Shown here: one piece after another, positions 31,731-40,013 of the stretch
Layout: every line of letters begins with the position of its first letter
Position numbering within the stretch: position 1 is the first letter of the stretch
Source: Neobacillus fumarioli NBRC 102428
GTDB lineage: Bacteria; Bacillota; Bacilli; Bacillales; Cytobacillaceae
Reading direction: 5' to 3'
Assembly (NCBI RefSeq): GCF_001591485.1
Contig: NZ_BCUZ01000002.1
Span: 45,934 to 109,933 of the forward strand
DNA: 64,000 bases
The notes under the pieces: generated by a model
The model's database searches: none
Told to the model about the DNA's origin: nothing
Seen by the model: the letters and a program-made list of their open reading frames with translations, nothing else
Position numbers and translations under genes: made by a program

Positions 31731-33026
31731 ATGCCGATGAAAAACTATTCATTCACCGCCTTTGCTATTTCCCTATTGCTGCTTTTCACTACGGCTTGTG
31801 CCAAAGACAGTAATACCGGCTCACCGGAAAATCATCAAAGTAATAATAAAATTATCATCCATATTTTACAAGGTAAATTGGAAATTGCGGACCAATTAAA
31901 AGCATTAACGGACCAATATACAAGAGAACATCCAAATGTTATCTTTAAAATTGAAACGGTAGGTTTTGGCGCAGACAGCGAGGGAGCATTAAAAGCTGAA
32001 TTTGCTTCAGGTAAGCCGCCCGATATTTTTACTAGTGAAGGTTATCAAAATGCTTATATATGGAAGGATCAATTAGAAGATTTATCGGACCAGCCATGGG
32101 TAAAAGATGCCTATCCAGAAGCATTACAACCAATGACGATTGACGGTAAAGTTTTAGGACAGCCGATTAATTTGGAAGGTTATGGATTTATTTATAATAA
32201 AGCATTATTTAAAAAAGCACATATTACGAAGCTTCCAAAAACATTTACTGAGCTTGAGGCCACAGCGAAAAAGCTGAAATCCGCGGGAATCACACCATTC
32301 TCAATAGCATATGCAGAATGGTGGGTATTAGGGAACCATGGTCTGAATGTTCCATTCTCCTATGCGCAAACGGAAAATCCAAACTTCATTCCAGGCTTAA
32401 ATTCCGGAGCGACTAAAATAACGGGCAACCAATATTTTGATGATTATTTTAAACTATTGGATTTAACGATAAAATATGGAAATCAAAATCCATTAACAAC
32501 TGACTACAATACCGAGTTAAACCAGTTTGCCAAAGGCCAAACAGCGATGATACAACAAGGAAACTGGGTTCAACCCATTCTTGATAAGCTCAACCCCAAT
32601 ATGGATGTTGGCTTTATTCCAATGCCGCTCAACAGTAACACTAACCAAACCGATCAATTAATGGTAGGTGTCCCGAGCAACTGGGTGATCTATAATAAAG
32701 CACCTGAATCACATAAAAAGTACGCAAAGGATTTCTTAAATTGGATGGTTTCATCAAAAGAAGGCCAAACCGCATTAACAAAAGACTTTAAATATATTCC
32801 AGCCTTTCAAAACATTGAGGCAAAACCAGAAGACATTGGACCTTTAGGTGCTGATCTAGAGCAATATATAAAAGCAGGAAAAACGTATTCCTGGCAGTTT
32901 ATGAAATACCCTGATGGTGCAGGCCAGGCATTCGGCGCCGCCCTGCAAGCCTATATTGCAGGGCAAAAATCAAAGGATGAAACAGAAAAAGCCTTAGATG
33001 CAATATGGGTCAAGTTAAAAAAGTAA
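31731..33026 (+). CDS. Second sugar-binding lipoprotein, in the two-component operon
   Basis: 431-residue SBP_bac_1 lipoprotein with signal peptide MPMKNYSFTAFAISLLLLFT and lipobox TTAC. The start at 31731, 4 bases after the regulator stop, has GAGGGG 9 bases upstream; the open frame further upstream lies inside the regulator gene. It is a paralogue of the 27434-28741 protein but is not linked to permeases. Its place behind a kinase and regulator suggests that it presents ligand to the kinase sensor domain, or that it is an alternative receptor for the importer. Confidence 0.9.
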   Translation: MPMKNYSFTAFAISLLLLFTTACAKDSNTGSPENHQSNNKIIIHILQGKLEIADQLKALTDQYTREHPNVIFKIETVGFGADSEGALKAEFASGKPPDIFTSEGYQNAYIWKDQLEDLSDQPWVKDAYPEALQPMTIDGKVLGQPINLEGYGFIYNKALFKKAHITKLPKTFTELEATAKKLKSAGITPFSIAYAEWWVLGNHGLNVPFSYAQTENPNFIPGLNSGATKITGNQYFDDYFKLLDLTIKYGNQNPLTTDYNTELNQFAKGQTAMIQQGNWVQPILDKLNPNMDVGFIPMPLNSNTNQTDQLMVGVPSNWVIYNKAPESHKKYAKDFLNWMVSSKEGQTALTKDFKYIPAFQNIEAKPEDIGPLGADLEQYIKAGKTYSWQFMKYPDGAGQAFGAALQAYIAGQKSKDETEKALDAIWVKLKK

Positions 33027-33036
33027 AGAGCTTGCC

Positions 33037-33079
33037 AAAAAACGAGGATAAGAACATTTAGTTTATATCCTCGTTTTTT
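33037..33079. terminator. Bidirectional terminator, binding protein / globin
   Basis: AAAAAACGAGGATA (33037-33050) pairs perfectly with TATCCTCGTTTTTT (33066-33079) around a 15-base loop. It ends both the sensor operon and the converging globin gene. Confidence 0.92.
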
Positions 33080-33080
33080 A

Positions 33081-33473
33081 TTACTCTTTATCTGGAGTAT
33101 TTACCATAATCCCGGCAACTTGGGTTAAACGGTCATAAAAAGCTTGGCCGGCAGGAATTTGATCCAGACCGATTTCCTGAAAGGCTTCCTTCATGCAGCG
33201 CAGCCAGGCCTTTGCTCTTTTCGGTGTCACTTCGTGCGGCATATGACGTGCCCTCATGGCAGGTGGTCCGAATTCCATGCTGTATAGCGGCGGTCCCCCT
33301 AAAAATTGCGACAGAAACATGCGCTGTTTTCTTTTTATTTCTTCTATATCCCCTTGAAATATCGGAATTAAATCTTGATCAGCATATACTCTTGGGTAAA
33401 AGGCATCGACAAGCTTATCAATAGTTTCCTGTCCGCCGATTTCTTCATAAAGTGTTTTGAAGCTGTATTCCAT
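33081..33473 (-). CDS. Group II truncated haemoglobin
   Basis: 130-residue 2-on-2 globin, close in length to Bacillus YjbI. The pattern TLYEEIGGQETIDKLVDAFY opens helix A/B; FLSQFLGGPPLYS is the CD/E region; MRARHMPHEVT holds the proximal histidine; RAKAWLRCMKEAF is helix G with the conserved tryptophan. Such proteins bind oxygen or detoxify peroxide and NO-derived species. It is monocistronic, with AAAGGATG upstream. Confidence 0.9.
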   Translation of the reverse strand: MEYSFKTLYEEIGGQETIDKLVDAFYPRVYADQDLIPIFQGDIEEIKRKQRMFLSQFLGGPPLYSMEFGPPAMRARHMPHEVTPKRAKAWLRCMKEAFQEIGLDQIPAGQAFYDRLTQVAGIMVNTPDKE

Positions 33474-33627
33474 CTTTTTTCACCATCCTTTTTTATATTT
33501 CCCCCTGTTTTGAATTATAATGGTTATTTGACTTCTGCCTTGTGATGTTCATCACACGACTCTCCGGTCATATGAATATTATTTTAACATTGTTTTCAGT
33601 TTTCAAGAACCTGGAATGAGTTTTTTT

Positions 33628-33761
33628 GACTTCGAGAATTGTCTAGCTCCAGCGCCTAGCCCCTCGGGACAAATAACCTTCTGCACTAAAAGTCCAAAGG
33701 CAGACTTTTAGTGCAGAACATTTGCCCGTCGGGGCTGACCAAGGCGCTTGCGCTTTTCTTA
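33628..33761 (+). repeat. Dispersed ~135-bp repeat, copy 2 (inverted relative to copy 1)
   Basis: Starts GACTTCGAGAATTGTCTAGC, continues TCCAGCGCCTAGCCCCTCGG and ends CGGGGCTGACCAAGGCGC with TTGCGCTTTTC. An inner hairpin CTGCACTAAAAGTC..GACTTTTAGTGCAG is present. It is the reverse complement of copy 1 at 28861, so the pair brackets the kinase-regulator-globin block. It lies in the 391-base gap before queT. Confidence 0.85.
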
Positions 33762-33777
33762 TTCCATAAAAATACAT

Positions 33778-33806
33778 TTGACTGATGTTTTGGTTTATTT
33801 TAGCAT
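33778..33806 (+). promoter_or_regulatory. Promoter of queT
   Basis: TTGACT (33778-33783), 17 bases, TAGCAT (33801-33806). Transcription would start just before the preQ1 riboswitch. Confidence 0.65.
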
Positions 33807-33818
33807 ATAACTTTGTAT

Positions 33819-33854
33819 AGTGGTTCGAGAGCCTCCCACTAAAAAAAACTAAGG
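33819..33854 (+). ncRNA. PreQ1 class I riboswitch
   Basis: AGTGGTTCGAGAGCCTCCCACT forms stem P1 (AGTGG/CCACT) with the C-rich loop, and AAAAAAAACTAAGG is the A-rich tail that makes the pseudoknot. The tail runs into the Shine-Dalgarno AAGGAG of queT, so ligand binding should hide it and reduce translation. Sequence and position match the known class. Confidence 0.9.
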
Positions 33855-33864
33855 AGAAGTTAAA

Positions 33865-34407
33865 ATGGAAAAAATAAATAACTCACTAAGCGTAGACCGT
33901 GTACCTGCTAAGCCAAGAATTGGCGTGCGGGAACTTGTTGTCAACGGAATTGTCGCAGCCCTTTATATTGCTGTTTCGGCGATCATTCAGCCATTCGGCT
34001 TTACCCAAGTACAATTCCGGGTTTCAGAGCTGTTTAATCATTTGATTGTATTTAATAAAAAGTATCTTTACGGCATTATATTAGGTGTGTTTTTAACGAA
34101 TTTGTTCTTTTCTCCAATGAGAGCATACGATCTAATTTTCGGCGTTGGGCAGTCTTTGATCGCCCTTCTGATCACGATATTGTGCTCTCGTTTTATAAAA
34201 GAAATATGGACGAGAATGGTCATCAATACGGTTGTGTTTACCTTCACCATGTTCTTTATTGCCCTTGAACTACACCTTGCCTTTCACCTGCCATTTCTTT
34301 TCACATGGCTGACAACCGCAGCTGGTGAATTTGTAGTTATGGCTGTTGGTATGCCGATTATGTATATAATCAACAAAAGCGTTAAATTTGATAAATTAAT
34401 GAAGTAA
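33865..34407 (+). CDS. queT: QueT-family queuosine precursor transporter
   Basis: 180-residue membrane protein of the QueT family (substrate-binding subunit of an energy-coupling-factor-type transporter) with five or six hydrophobic segments. Characteristic stretches are LYIAVSAIIQPFGFTQVQFR and VSELFNHLIVFNKKYLYGII. It would import preQ0, preQ1 or a related queuosine precursor. The preQ1 riboswitch directly upstream supports this. Transcribed alone, with its own terminator. Confidence 0.93.
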   Translation: MEKINNSLSVDRVPAKPRIGVRELVVNGIVAALYIAVSAIIQPFGFTQVQFRVSELFNHLIVFNKKYLYGIILGVFLTNLFFSPMRAYDLIFGVGQSLIALLITILCSRFIKEIWTRMVINTVVFTFTMFFIALELHLAFHLPFLFTWLTTAAGEFVVMAVGMPIMYIINKSVKFDKLMK

Positions 34408-34413
34408 ACGAAT

Positions 34414-34446
34414 GAGCCGCTCCAAGTGTAAAGGGGCGGCTCTTTT
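34414..34446 (+). terminator. Terminator after queT
   Basis: GAGCCGCTCC pairs with GGGGCGGCTC (one G-U) around AAGTGTAAA, followed by TTTTT. Confidence 0.88.
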
Positions 34447-34538
34447 TCACGTCTGATTAATGTAAATATTTTGGCTAATGTGATAGGATGGTTGTGACAC
34501 ACTAGCTCTTTATTTTTTAATAGAAAGGAAGGAATACG

Positions 34539-35051
34539 ATGCTTCAACGTCCTATGCAAAATGAGTATCCTGAATACTATGTTCCGTATGTTTCATTAGT
34601 CCCAGATGGAGATTTGTTAACGATTTTAAAGGAAAATCTAGAAAAGGTAATTACCCTTTTTGAAAGCATTTCTGAAGCTGATGGAAGTTTCCGTTATGAA
34701 CCGGGGAAATGGAGTATTAAAGAAGTACTTGCCCATATAACAGACACAGAAAGAGTAATGAGCTACCGCCTGCTTCGCATTGGCCGCGGTGACCAAACAC
34801 CATTAGCCGGATTTGACGAGAACCTATTTGTAAAGGGCTCACAAGCAGAAAAACTCCCATTGAAACAAATCCTAGCCGACTTCATAGCAACACGTAAAGC
34901 TTCCATCACCCTAATAGAAAACATGCCAGATACAGCCTGGGAAAACAAAGGCATTGCCAACAACACAGAAATCACCACCAGAGCCATCGCCTACATCCTC
35001 ACAGGCCACGAAATGCACCACCGCAACATCATTACAGAAAGATACCTTTAA
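34539..35051 (+). CDS. DinB-family protein
   Basis: 170-residue DinB/YfiT-like four-helix protein. Metal-binding histidines are suggested by KEVLAHITDTERVMSYRLLR (His about residue 69) and GHEMHHRNII near the C-terminus, the usual three-histidine set. Family members include thiol transferases and damage-inducible proteins of unknown role. The ribosome binding site is GAAAGGAAGG. A dispersed repeat begins on the base after the stop codon. It is intact, unlike the two DinB genes near 52 kb. Confidence 0.85.
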   Translation: MLQRPMQNEYPEYYVPYVSLVPDGDLLTILKENLEKVITLFESISEADGSFRYEPGKWSIKEVLAHITDTERVMSYRLLRIGRGDQTPLAGFDENLFVKGSQAEKLPLKQILADFIATRKASITLIENMPDTAWENKGIANNTEITTRAIAYILTGHEMHHRNIITERYL

Positions 35052-35099
35052 TGGTGTCAGGCACCACTCGTGGACATTTGTCCATCTGGGGTGGACAAT
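35052..35099. repeat. GGTGTCAGGCACC-family unit after DinB
   Basis: TGGTGTCAGGCACCACTCG, then TGGACATTTGTCCA and TCTGGGGTGGACAA. The unit and the terminator after it recur at 48592-48696 in the same order. Confidence 0.8.
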
Positions 35100-35117
35100 C
35101 ATCTGCTTAGTAATAGG

Positions 35118-35156
35118 AAACGGCCCGGTTTTTGAATGCAACAGGGCCGTTTTTCT
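35118..35156. terminator. GGGCCGTT-type terminator after DinB
   Basis: AAACGGCCC pairs with GGGCCGTTT, followed by TTCTATT. It probably also ends the converging tryptophan-pathway operon. Confidence 0.85.
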
Positions 35157-35168
35157 ATTATTAAATGC

Positions 35169-35348
35169 CTATCCCTTTGTAACCCCACCGGTTCCCCAGT
35201 AGTTTTTGGGAACCGTCTGGACAATTACACGGACTTGTTCTGGTTTTACCTGAAGGCAGTGCACAGTCGATTTGGTTAACTCTGCGATTAAGTTTCTTAT
35301 TTGTTCATCTGTTCTTCCTTCTAATATTTGTACTTGAATGATTGGCAT
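35169..35348 (-). CDS. dmpI: 4-oxalocrotonate (2-hydroxymuconate) tautomerase
   Basis: 59-residue tautomerase; the catalytic Pro is exposed after removal of Met (MPIIQVQILEGRTDEQIRN). GGAG lies 6 bases before the ATG at 35348; an in-frame ATG 12 bases further out would hide the proline. It isomerises the enol and keto forms of oxalocrotonate, the product of aminomuconate deamination. It is the last gene of the minus-strand operon. It ends PKNYWGTGGVTKG, usual for the family. Confidence 0.9.
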   Translation of the reverse strand: MPIIQVQILEGRTDEQIRNLIAELTKSTVHCLQVKPEQVRVIVQTVPKNYWGTGGVTKG

Positions 35349-35385
35349 ATTTTTCTCCAAAATTACTTTTTAATATGTAAAATAA

Positions 35386-35406
35386 CACATAGCCTATAGC
35401 TATGTG
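35386..35406 (-). other. Perfect hairpin at the decarboxylase-tautomerase junction
   Basis: CACATAGC / GCTATGTG, 8 bp with a CTATA loop, overlapping the decarboxylase stop codon. With no T-tract it is more likely an mRNA processing or stability element. Confidence 0.5.
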
Positions 35407-36200
35407 CGGGCTTTGCAGGAAAAAGAAACGCTGCCTAATTCAGCAAATTGAGCAACAATTGTGTCATGTGGCTCAAAAGGAATCGCTTCTGAAATGGCTC
35501 CACTAAGGATAATATCTCCTTTTTTAATTCCTTTGCCAATTTCCCCTAGCTTGTTGACTGCCCAGGCTACTGACGCTGCCGGATGTCCCATGACCGCTGC
35601 ACCAGAACCTGTTTGTGCAACTTCCCCATTCTTTGACATAACCATCCCGATTTCTGCCAGGTTCAGTGTTTTCGCACATATCCACTTACTTCCTATTAAA
35701 AAACGCGAAGAGGAGCAATTATCGGCGACCACATCAGCCAAGGTGAACTTAAAGTTTACATAACGGCTGTCAATAATTTCGATAGCCGGCGCTACATATC
35801 TGGTCACACTTAAAACATCCTCAACAGTGATGTTCGTTCCCTGTAAATCTTCGCCAATCATGAAAGCAATCTCCGGTTCCGCTTTTGGATGGATAAACTG
35901 TGCAAAGTCTAAAGGCTCCCATTCCAAAGCAAGCATATCATCGGTTAAATAGCCATAAATTGCTTCGTGGACCCCCATCATCTCCTGTTTGGCCTTACTT
36001 GTGAGGCCAAGCTTCAAACCAATCCGACGTGCTCCACCTTTCTCCCTCTTTTGAATCAATTTTTCCTGAATCGCATATGCCTCTTTCAAACTCAAATTCG
36101 GATACCGTTCCGTTACCTTTACCACTTCACGCCGATCTTTTTCAGCAGCAAACAAATATTCAACAATTTCCAAATCTGCACCACTAGCTATTGGCACCAT
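35400..36200 (-). CDS. dmpH: 4-oxalocrotonate decarboxylase
   Basis: 266-residue Mg-dependent decarboxylase giving 2-oxopent-4-enoate. It is told apart from the neighbouring hydratase by DSRYVNFKFTLADVVADNCS, which resembles XylI-type decarboxylases. Metal-ligand region EPEIAFMIGEDL is present. The gene lies between the hydratase and the tautomerase, the order expected of a meta-cleavage operon. The two enzymes usually form a complex that channels the unstable product. Confidence 0.88.
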   Translation of the reverse strand: MVPIASGADLEIVEYLFAAEKDRREVVKVTERYPNLSLKEAYAIQEKLIQKREKGGARRIGLKLGLTSKAKQEMMGVHEAIYGYLTDDMLALEWEPLDFAQFIHPKAEPEIAFMIGEDLQGTNITVEDVLSVTRYVAPAIEIIDSRYVNFKFTLADVVADNCSSSRFLIGSKWICAKTLNLAEIGMVMSKNGEVAQTGSGAAVMGHPAASVAWAVNKLGEIGKGIKKGDIILSGAISEAIPFEPHDTIVAQFAELGSVSFSCKART

Positions 36201-36227
36201 TCACACCCCCAAATATTCTATAAAAAT

Positions 36228-37007
36228 TTAAACAAAAGTAACGGAAACCGATCCAAGAGTGCCAAATTGTGCTTGAATATGATCCCCTTTCTTCACAGGC
36301 ACAGCCGCTGACAATGCACCGGGAAGAATTAACTCCCCAGCTTTTAGGGAAATATCAAATTCAGCTAATTTATTGGCTAGCCAAGCGACAGCTTGGGCTG
36401 GATGTCCTAACGCGGCAGCTCCTGAACCTGTTGCGGTGATTTCTCCATTTCTATAAAGCACCATTCCAGCCGTCCGAAGATCGACTCCAGCAATTTCTGT
36501 TACTTGAGTGCCGACTACCACTTTGGCAGAAGAGCCGTTGTCCGCTACCGTATCGGCTAATTGAATCTGCCAATCAGCAATACGGCTGTCAATAATTTCA
36601 AGCACGGGTGTTACATATTTGGTTGCCATCAAAACATCCAAATAGGTCACATTCGGCCCCTTTAAATCTTCGCCAAGGATAAAACCAATTTCAGCTTCGA
36701 TTTTCGGACTAATAAACTCGTTGATATGGACAATACTATCATCGGCAATCTTCATGTCATCAAGCAGATGCCCATAATCGGGTTCACTTACACCAAGCAT
36801 TTTCTGCATGGCAATACTGGTCAGTCCAACCTTCTTGCCAATTACTTTACGCCCTTCACTCAGCTTTTGATCCTTCACTTGCAGCTGAACAGCATACGCA
36901 TCCTCTACAGTTAATTCCGGATATTGCTGTGTGAAAGGGGCAATAGGCCGTTTTGTGCGCTCCGCTTCAAAAAGGTCTCTTGCCAGTGTTTCAATTAATC
37001 GATTCAT
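36228..37007 (-). CDS. dmpE: 2-oxopent-4-enoate hydratase
   Basis: 259-residue hydratase that adds water to give 4-hydroxy-2-oxovalerate. DSRIADWQIQLADTVADNGS is the XylJ/DmpE-type version of the family motif, and EAEIGFILGEDLKGPNV is the metal site. The start at 37007 has AAAGGAAGTG upstream; the frame is open a further 42 bases. It is a paralogue of the next gene in the operon. No lesion was seen. Confidence 0.88.
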   Translation of the reverse strand: MNRLIETLARDLFEAERTKRPIAPFTQQYPELTVEDAYAVQLQVKDQKLSEGRKVIGKKVGLTSIAMQKMLGVSEPDYGHLLDDMKIADDSIVHINEFISPKIEAEIGFILGEDLKGPNVTYLDVLMATKYVTPVLEIIDSRIADWQIQLADTVADNGSSAKVVVGTQVTEIAGVDLRTAGMVLYRNGEITATGSGAAALGHPAQAVAWLANKLAEFDISLKAGELILPGALSAAVPVKKGDHIQAQFGTLGSVSVTFV

Positions 37008-37062
37008 ATACTCACTTCCTTTGGAACTGTTATTCTCGTACCGAAGCACCGTGTTTCTTCTA

Positions 37063-38523
37063 TTATAATTTCATCGTAATTGTTTTTGCCTCCGTGTAAA
37101 ACTCAAAGCTGTGACGGCCTCCCTCACGTCCGATACCGCTCGCTTTGGCTCCACCAAAAGGAGTTCTCAAATCCCGGTAATACCAGCAGTTAATCCAGAA
37201 TAATCCGGAATTGACACGAGATGCCACACGATGCGCACGGCGCAAGTCATTTGTCCAAACAACTCCTGCAAGCCCGTAAACCGAATCATTTGCAATTCGC
37301 ACTGCCTCTTCTTCCGTTTTAAAAGGAATAACGACTAATACAGGACCGAATATTTCTTCCTGTGCTACCTTCATTTTATTATCCACATCATAAAGAACTG
37401 TTGGTTCATAGAAATTTCCGTCTCCAAGTTCAGTCATTCTATTTCCGCCGATAGCGAGTTTTGCACCTTCGGCAATGCCGATTTTTACATATTGATCAAC
37501 TGTTTCCAAATGGCTTTTTGAAACCAATGCACCCATATCTGTATCTTCACTTAAAGGATCACCAACTTTTATCTTTCGAACGGCGTCAACAAATTTTTCA
37601 AGGAACAAATCATAAATGCTTTCTTCCACAAGCAAACGCGAGCCTGCCAGGCAAATTTCACCTTGGTTTCTAAAAATCGCATCAATCGATCCAGCTACCG
37701 CTTCATCTAAATCGGCATCCGCAAAGACAATATTGGCAGACTTGCCACCTAGTTCAAGCGAAACAGGTATAAGCTGTGAAGCGGCATTTTGCATGACTGT
37801 CCGACCCGTCATACTGTCACCGACAAAAGAAATCCTCCTTACAGAAGGATGCTTAGTCATTGCGGTACCGGCTGTTCCCCCCGGCCCGGTAATAATATTT
37901 AACACACCAGGCGGCAACCCTGCTTCATTGGCAATTTCACCAAGCATGACTGCACTAAGAGGAGTATAGGAGGCAGGCTTAACCACTACCGTGTTGCCGG
38001 CAGCCAATGCTGCTGATGCTTTCCAAGTCATCTGCATGAACGGAAGGTTCCACGGAATAATTAAGCTGGTCACTCCCGCTGGTGCGTACTTGGAGTATGA
38101 CATATATTTGGCCTGATCATAGTGCTCATGATGAAGATAATTTGCCATTTCAGCAAAAAACCTGAAGTTTGCCGCAGCCCTTGGAATATCGAAGCCTCGG
38201 CTTTCTTTAATCGGTTTGCCAACATCTAGTGTTTCAACAAAGGCCAATTCCTCTAGTCGTTCCATCACCAGGTCAGACATTTTACATAAGATCTTGGAAC
38301 GCTCCTCAACAGGCATTTCACTCCATATACCGCTTTCAAATGTTCGCTGTGCCGCTTCAATGGCCTCGTTCACATCCTGTGCACTTGCTTTGGCAACTGA
38401 TGCGAGCTTTCGGTTTGTCGCAGGATCAATGGTATCAAAAGTCTCCCCTGATAAAGCATCTTTATATTCTCCATTAATAAACAGCTTGGCGTCTTTAATG
38501 ACTTGCTGCTGTGTCAGATTCAT
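37063..38523 (-). CDS. nbaE: 2-aminomuconate 6-semialdehyde dehydrogenase
   Basis: 486-residue NAD-dependent aldehyde dehydrogenase. The catalytic glutamate lies in LELGGKSANIVFAD and the cysteine in NQGEICLAGSRLLVE. The class is close to 2-hydroxymuconic and betaine-type dehydrogenases; the position between aminomuconate deaminase and the hydratase fixes the likely substrate as 2-aminomuconate semialdehyde. GGAGG is present upstream. Full length, no lesion. Confidence 0.9.
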   Translation of the reverse strand: MNLTQQQVIKDAKLFINGEYKDALSGETFDTIDPATNRKLASVAKASAQDVNEAIEAAQRTFESGIWSEMPVEERSKILCKMSDLVMERLEELAFVETLDVGKPIKESRGFDIPRAAANFRFFAEMANYLHHEHYDQAKYMSYSKYAPAGVTSLIIPWNLPFMQMTWKASAALAAGNTVVVKPASYTPLSAVMLGEIANEAGLPPGVLNIITGPGGTAGTAMTKHPSVRRISFVGDSMTGRTVMQNAASQLIPVSLELGGKSANIVFADADLDEAVAGSIDAIFRNQGEICLAGSRLLVEESIYDLFLEKFVDAVRKIKVGDPLSEDTDMGALVSKSHLETVDQYVKIGIAEGAKLAIGGNRMTELGDGNFYEPTVLYDVDNKMKVAQEEIFGPVLVVIPFKTEEEAVRIANDSVYGLAGVVWTNDLRRAHRVASRVNSGLFWINCWYYRDLRTPFGGAKASGIGREGGRHSFEFYTEAKTITMKL

Positions 38524-38535
38524 CGAAAAAGCCTC

Positions 38536-38997
38536 CTATTCTTCTATTTCTACGATCATTTCTACTTCCACTGCATTATTGTTTGGGAGCTGCGCCATTC
38601 CTACTGCAGACCGCCCATGTCTGCCGATCTCGCCAAAAACCTGAACGAGTAAATCTGAGGCGCCGTTCATCACTTTCGGCTGTTCGGTAAAATCGGGCGC
38701 ACTGTTGACAAAACCCAGTATCTTCACGATCCGTTTCACCTTGCTAAGGTCGCCAATTTCATGTTTGATTACACTCAACAGGTTTAACATACATTGCCTT
38801 GCCGCAAGATATCCGGTTTCAACGGATACATCCTTCCCAAGTGTGCCGCGATATTCATCTGTTCCCTGCCCGGATGTGAAAATTAAATTTCCCGTTCGAA
38901 CACAGCTTACATAATTTCCTGCTGCCGGTCGAAGCGGGGGCAATGTTAGCCCCAGCTCCGCCAATCTTTCTTCTGGCGTTTGAATGGTATTTTTCAT
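38536..38997 (-). CDS. nbaF: 2-aminomuconate deaminase (RidA family)
   Basis: 153-residue RidA/YjgF-fold protein. Typical elements are LIFTSGQGTDEYRGTLGKDV, the CMLNLLSVI helix, and GRHGRSAVGMAQLPNNNAVE with the conserved arginine that binds the substrate carboxylate. It differs from general RidA proteins in its N-terminal extension, as do known aminomuconate deaminases. It overlaps the ACMS decarboxylase gene by 4 bases. It releases ammonia to give 4-oxalocrotonate. Confidence 0.86.
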   Translation of the reverse strand: MKNTIQTPEERLAELGLTLPPLRPAAGNYVSCVRTGNLIFTSGQGTDEYRGTLGKDVSVETGYLAARQCMLNLLSVIKHEIGDLSKVKRIVKILGFVNSAPDFTEQPKVMNGASDLLVQVFGEIGRHGRSAVGMAQLPNNNAVEVEMIVEIEE

Positions 38998-40013
38998 GAT
39001 TTCCCTACCCCGGCTTTTACTGGAATGTTTAAAAATCTTAGTGCATTCATGCCGAGCATCGCATCTGTCTCGTCTTTCGAGAGCCCAAGCGTTTCATCGA
39101 TCACCTTTCCAGGCGGTACTTCCCTTAATAGAAACGGATAATCCGATCCCATTAATATACGTTCGTGCCCAAAAACCTCCAATAAGTATTTAAGGTTAAT
39201 AGAATCATTCACCAAAGAATCGAAATAGAAATTCTTCGCATAATAACTTGGAGGCTGGTCGAGCAGGCGTAAATGCGGCCATACCTTCCATCCTTTATCA
39301 AGACGCGGCAGTAAATAGGGCAATGAGCCGCCGCCATGGGCAAAGCAAATTTTTAATCTTGGGAATTTTTCAATGACACCGCCTAAAATAAGGCTCGCCC
39401 CAGCCAGTGCTGTTTCACTCGGCATTCCAACCGTGTACATCAAATTGTGCCGTGGCATCCGCTCTTTCCCAAGGGTTTCCCATGGATGAATAAACAGTGG
39501 CACTTCCCACTTTTCTGCCATGGCAAAAAACTCAATTAACGATGGATCATCCAGATTGTTATCGTTTACATTCGTACCAATCTCAATTCCGCTTAATCCG
39601 AGTTCATGCATGCAGCGGTCCATTTCACGAATCACGGTTTCGGTATCCTGGAGCGGTACCGTTCCTAAACCAATAAATTTATCTGGATATTGCCTGACCG
39701 TATCAGCAATAAAATCATTCTGAATCCGGGCGAGCATTTCTGCCTGTTCTGCAGGTGCCCAATAGGAGAAGGTAACCGGAATGGGGGATAGTACCTGCAT
39801 ATCGACCGCTTCCCGCTCCATATCCTGAATCCGTTTCTCGGGGCTCCACACCTGTTCCGTTACTTCCCGGAATACCTTTCCGGCCACCATAATATTAGCA
39901 CCGCAGGCACAAGTACGTTCGAGCTTAGGCAATTTTTCACCGGTTAAGTGCTTAGTCAGTTCCGTGAAATCTTCCGGAATGATGTGCGTATGGAAATCTA
40001 CTCGCATTTCCAT
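38994..40013 (-). CDS. nbaD: 2-amino-3-carboxymuconate 6-semialdehyde decarboxylase
   Basis: 339-residue zinc amidohydrolase-fold decarboxylase (ACMSD). The metal motif DFHTHIIPEDF lies at the N-terminus. LFIHPWETLGKERMPRHNL, CFAHGGGSLPYLLPR and the aspartate in ILMGSDYPF complete the site. It acts directly on the dioxygenase product and diverts it from spontaneous cyclisation to quinolinate. It overlaps the dioxygenase gene by 16 bases. Confidence 0.93.
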   Translation of the reverse strand: MEMRVDFHTHIIPEDFTELTKHLTGEKLPKLERTCACGANIMVAGKVFREVTEQVWSPEKRIQDMEREAVDMQVLSPIPVTFSYWAPAEQAEMLARIQNDFIADTVRQYPDKFIGLGTVPLQDTETVIREMDRCMHELGLSGIEIGTNVNDNNLDDPSLIEFFAMAEKWEVPLFIHPWETLGKERMPRHNLMYTVGMPSETALAGASLILGGVIEKFPRLKICFAHGGGSLPYLLPRLDKGWKVWPHLRLLDQPPSYYAKNFYFDSLVNDSINLKYLLEVFGHERILMGSDYPFLLREVPPGKVIDETLGLSKDETDAMLGMNALRFLNIPVKAGVGKS

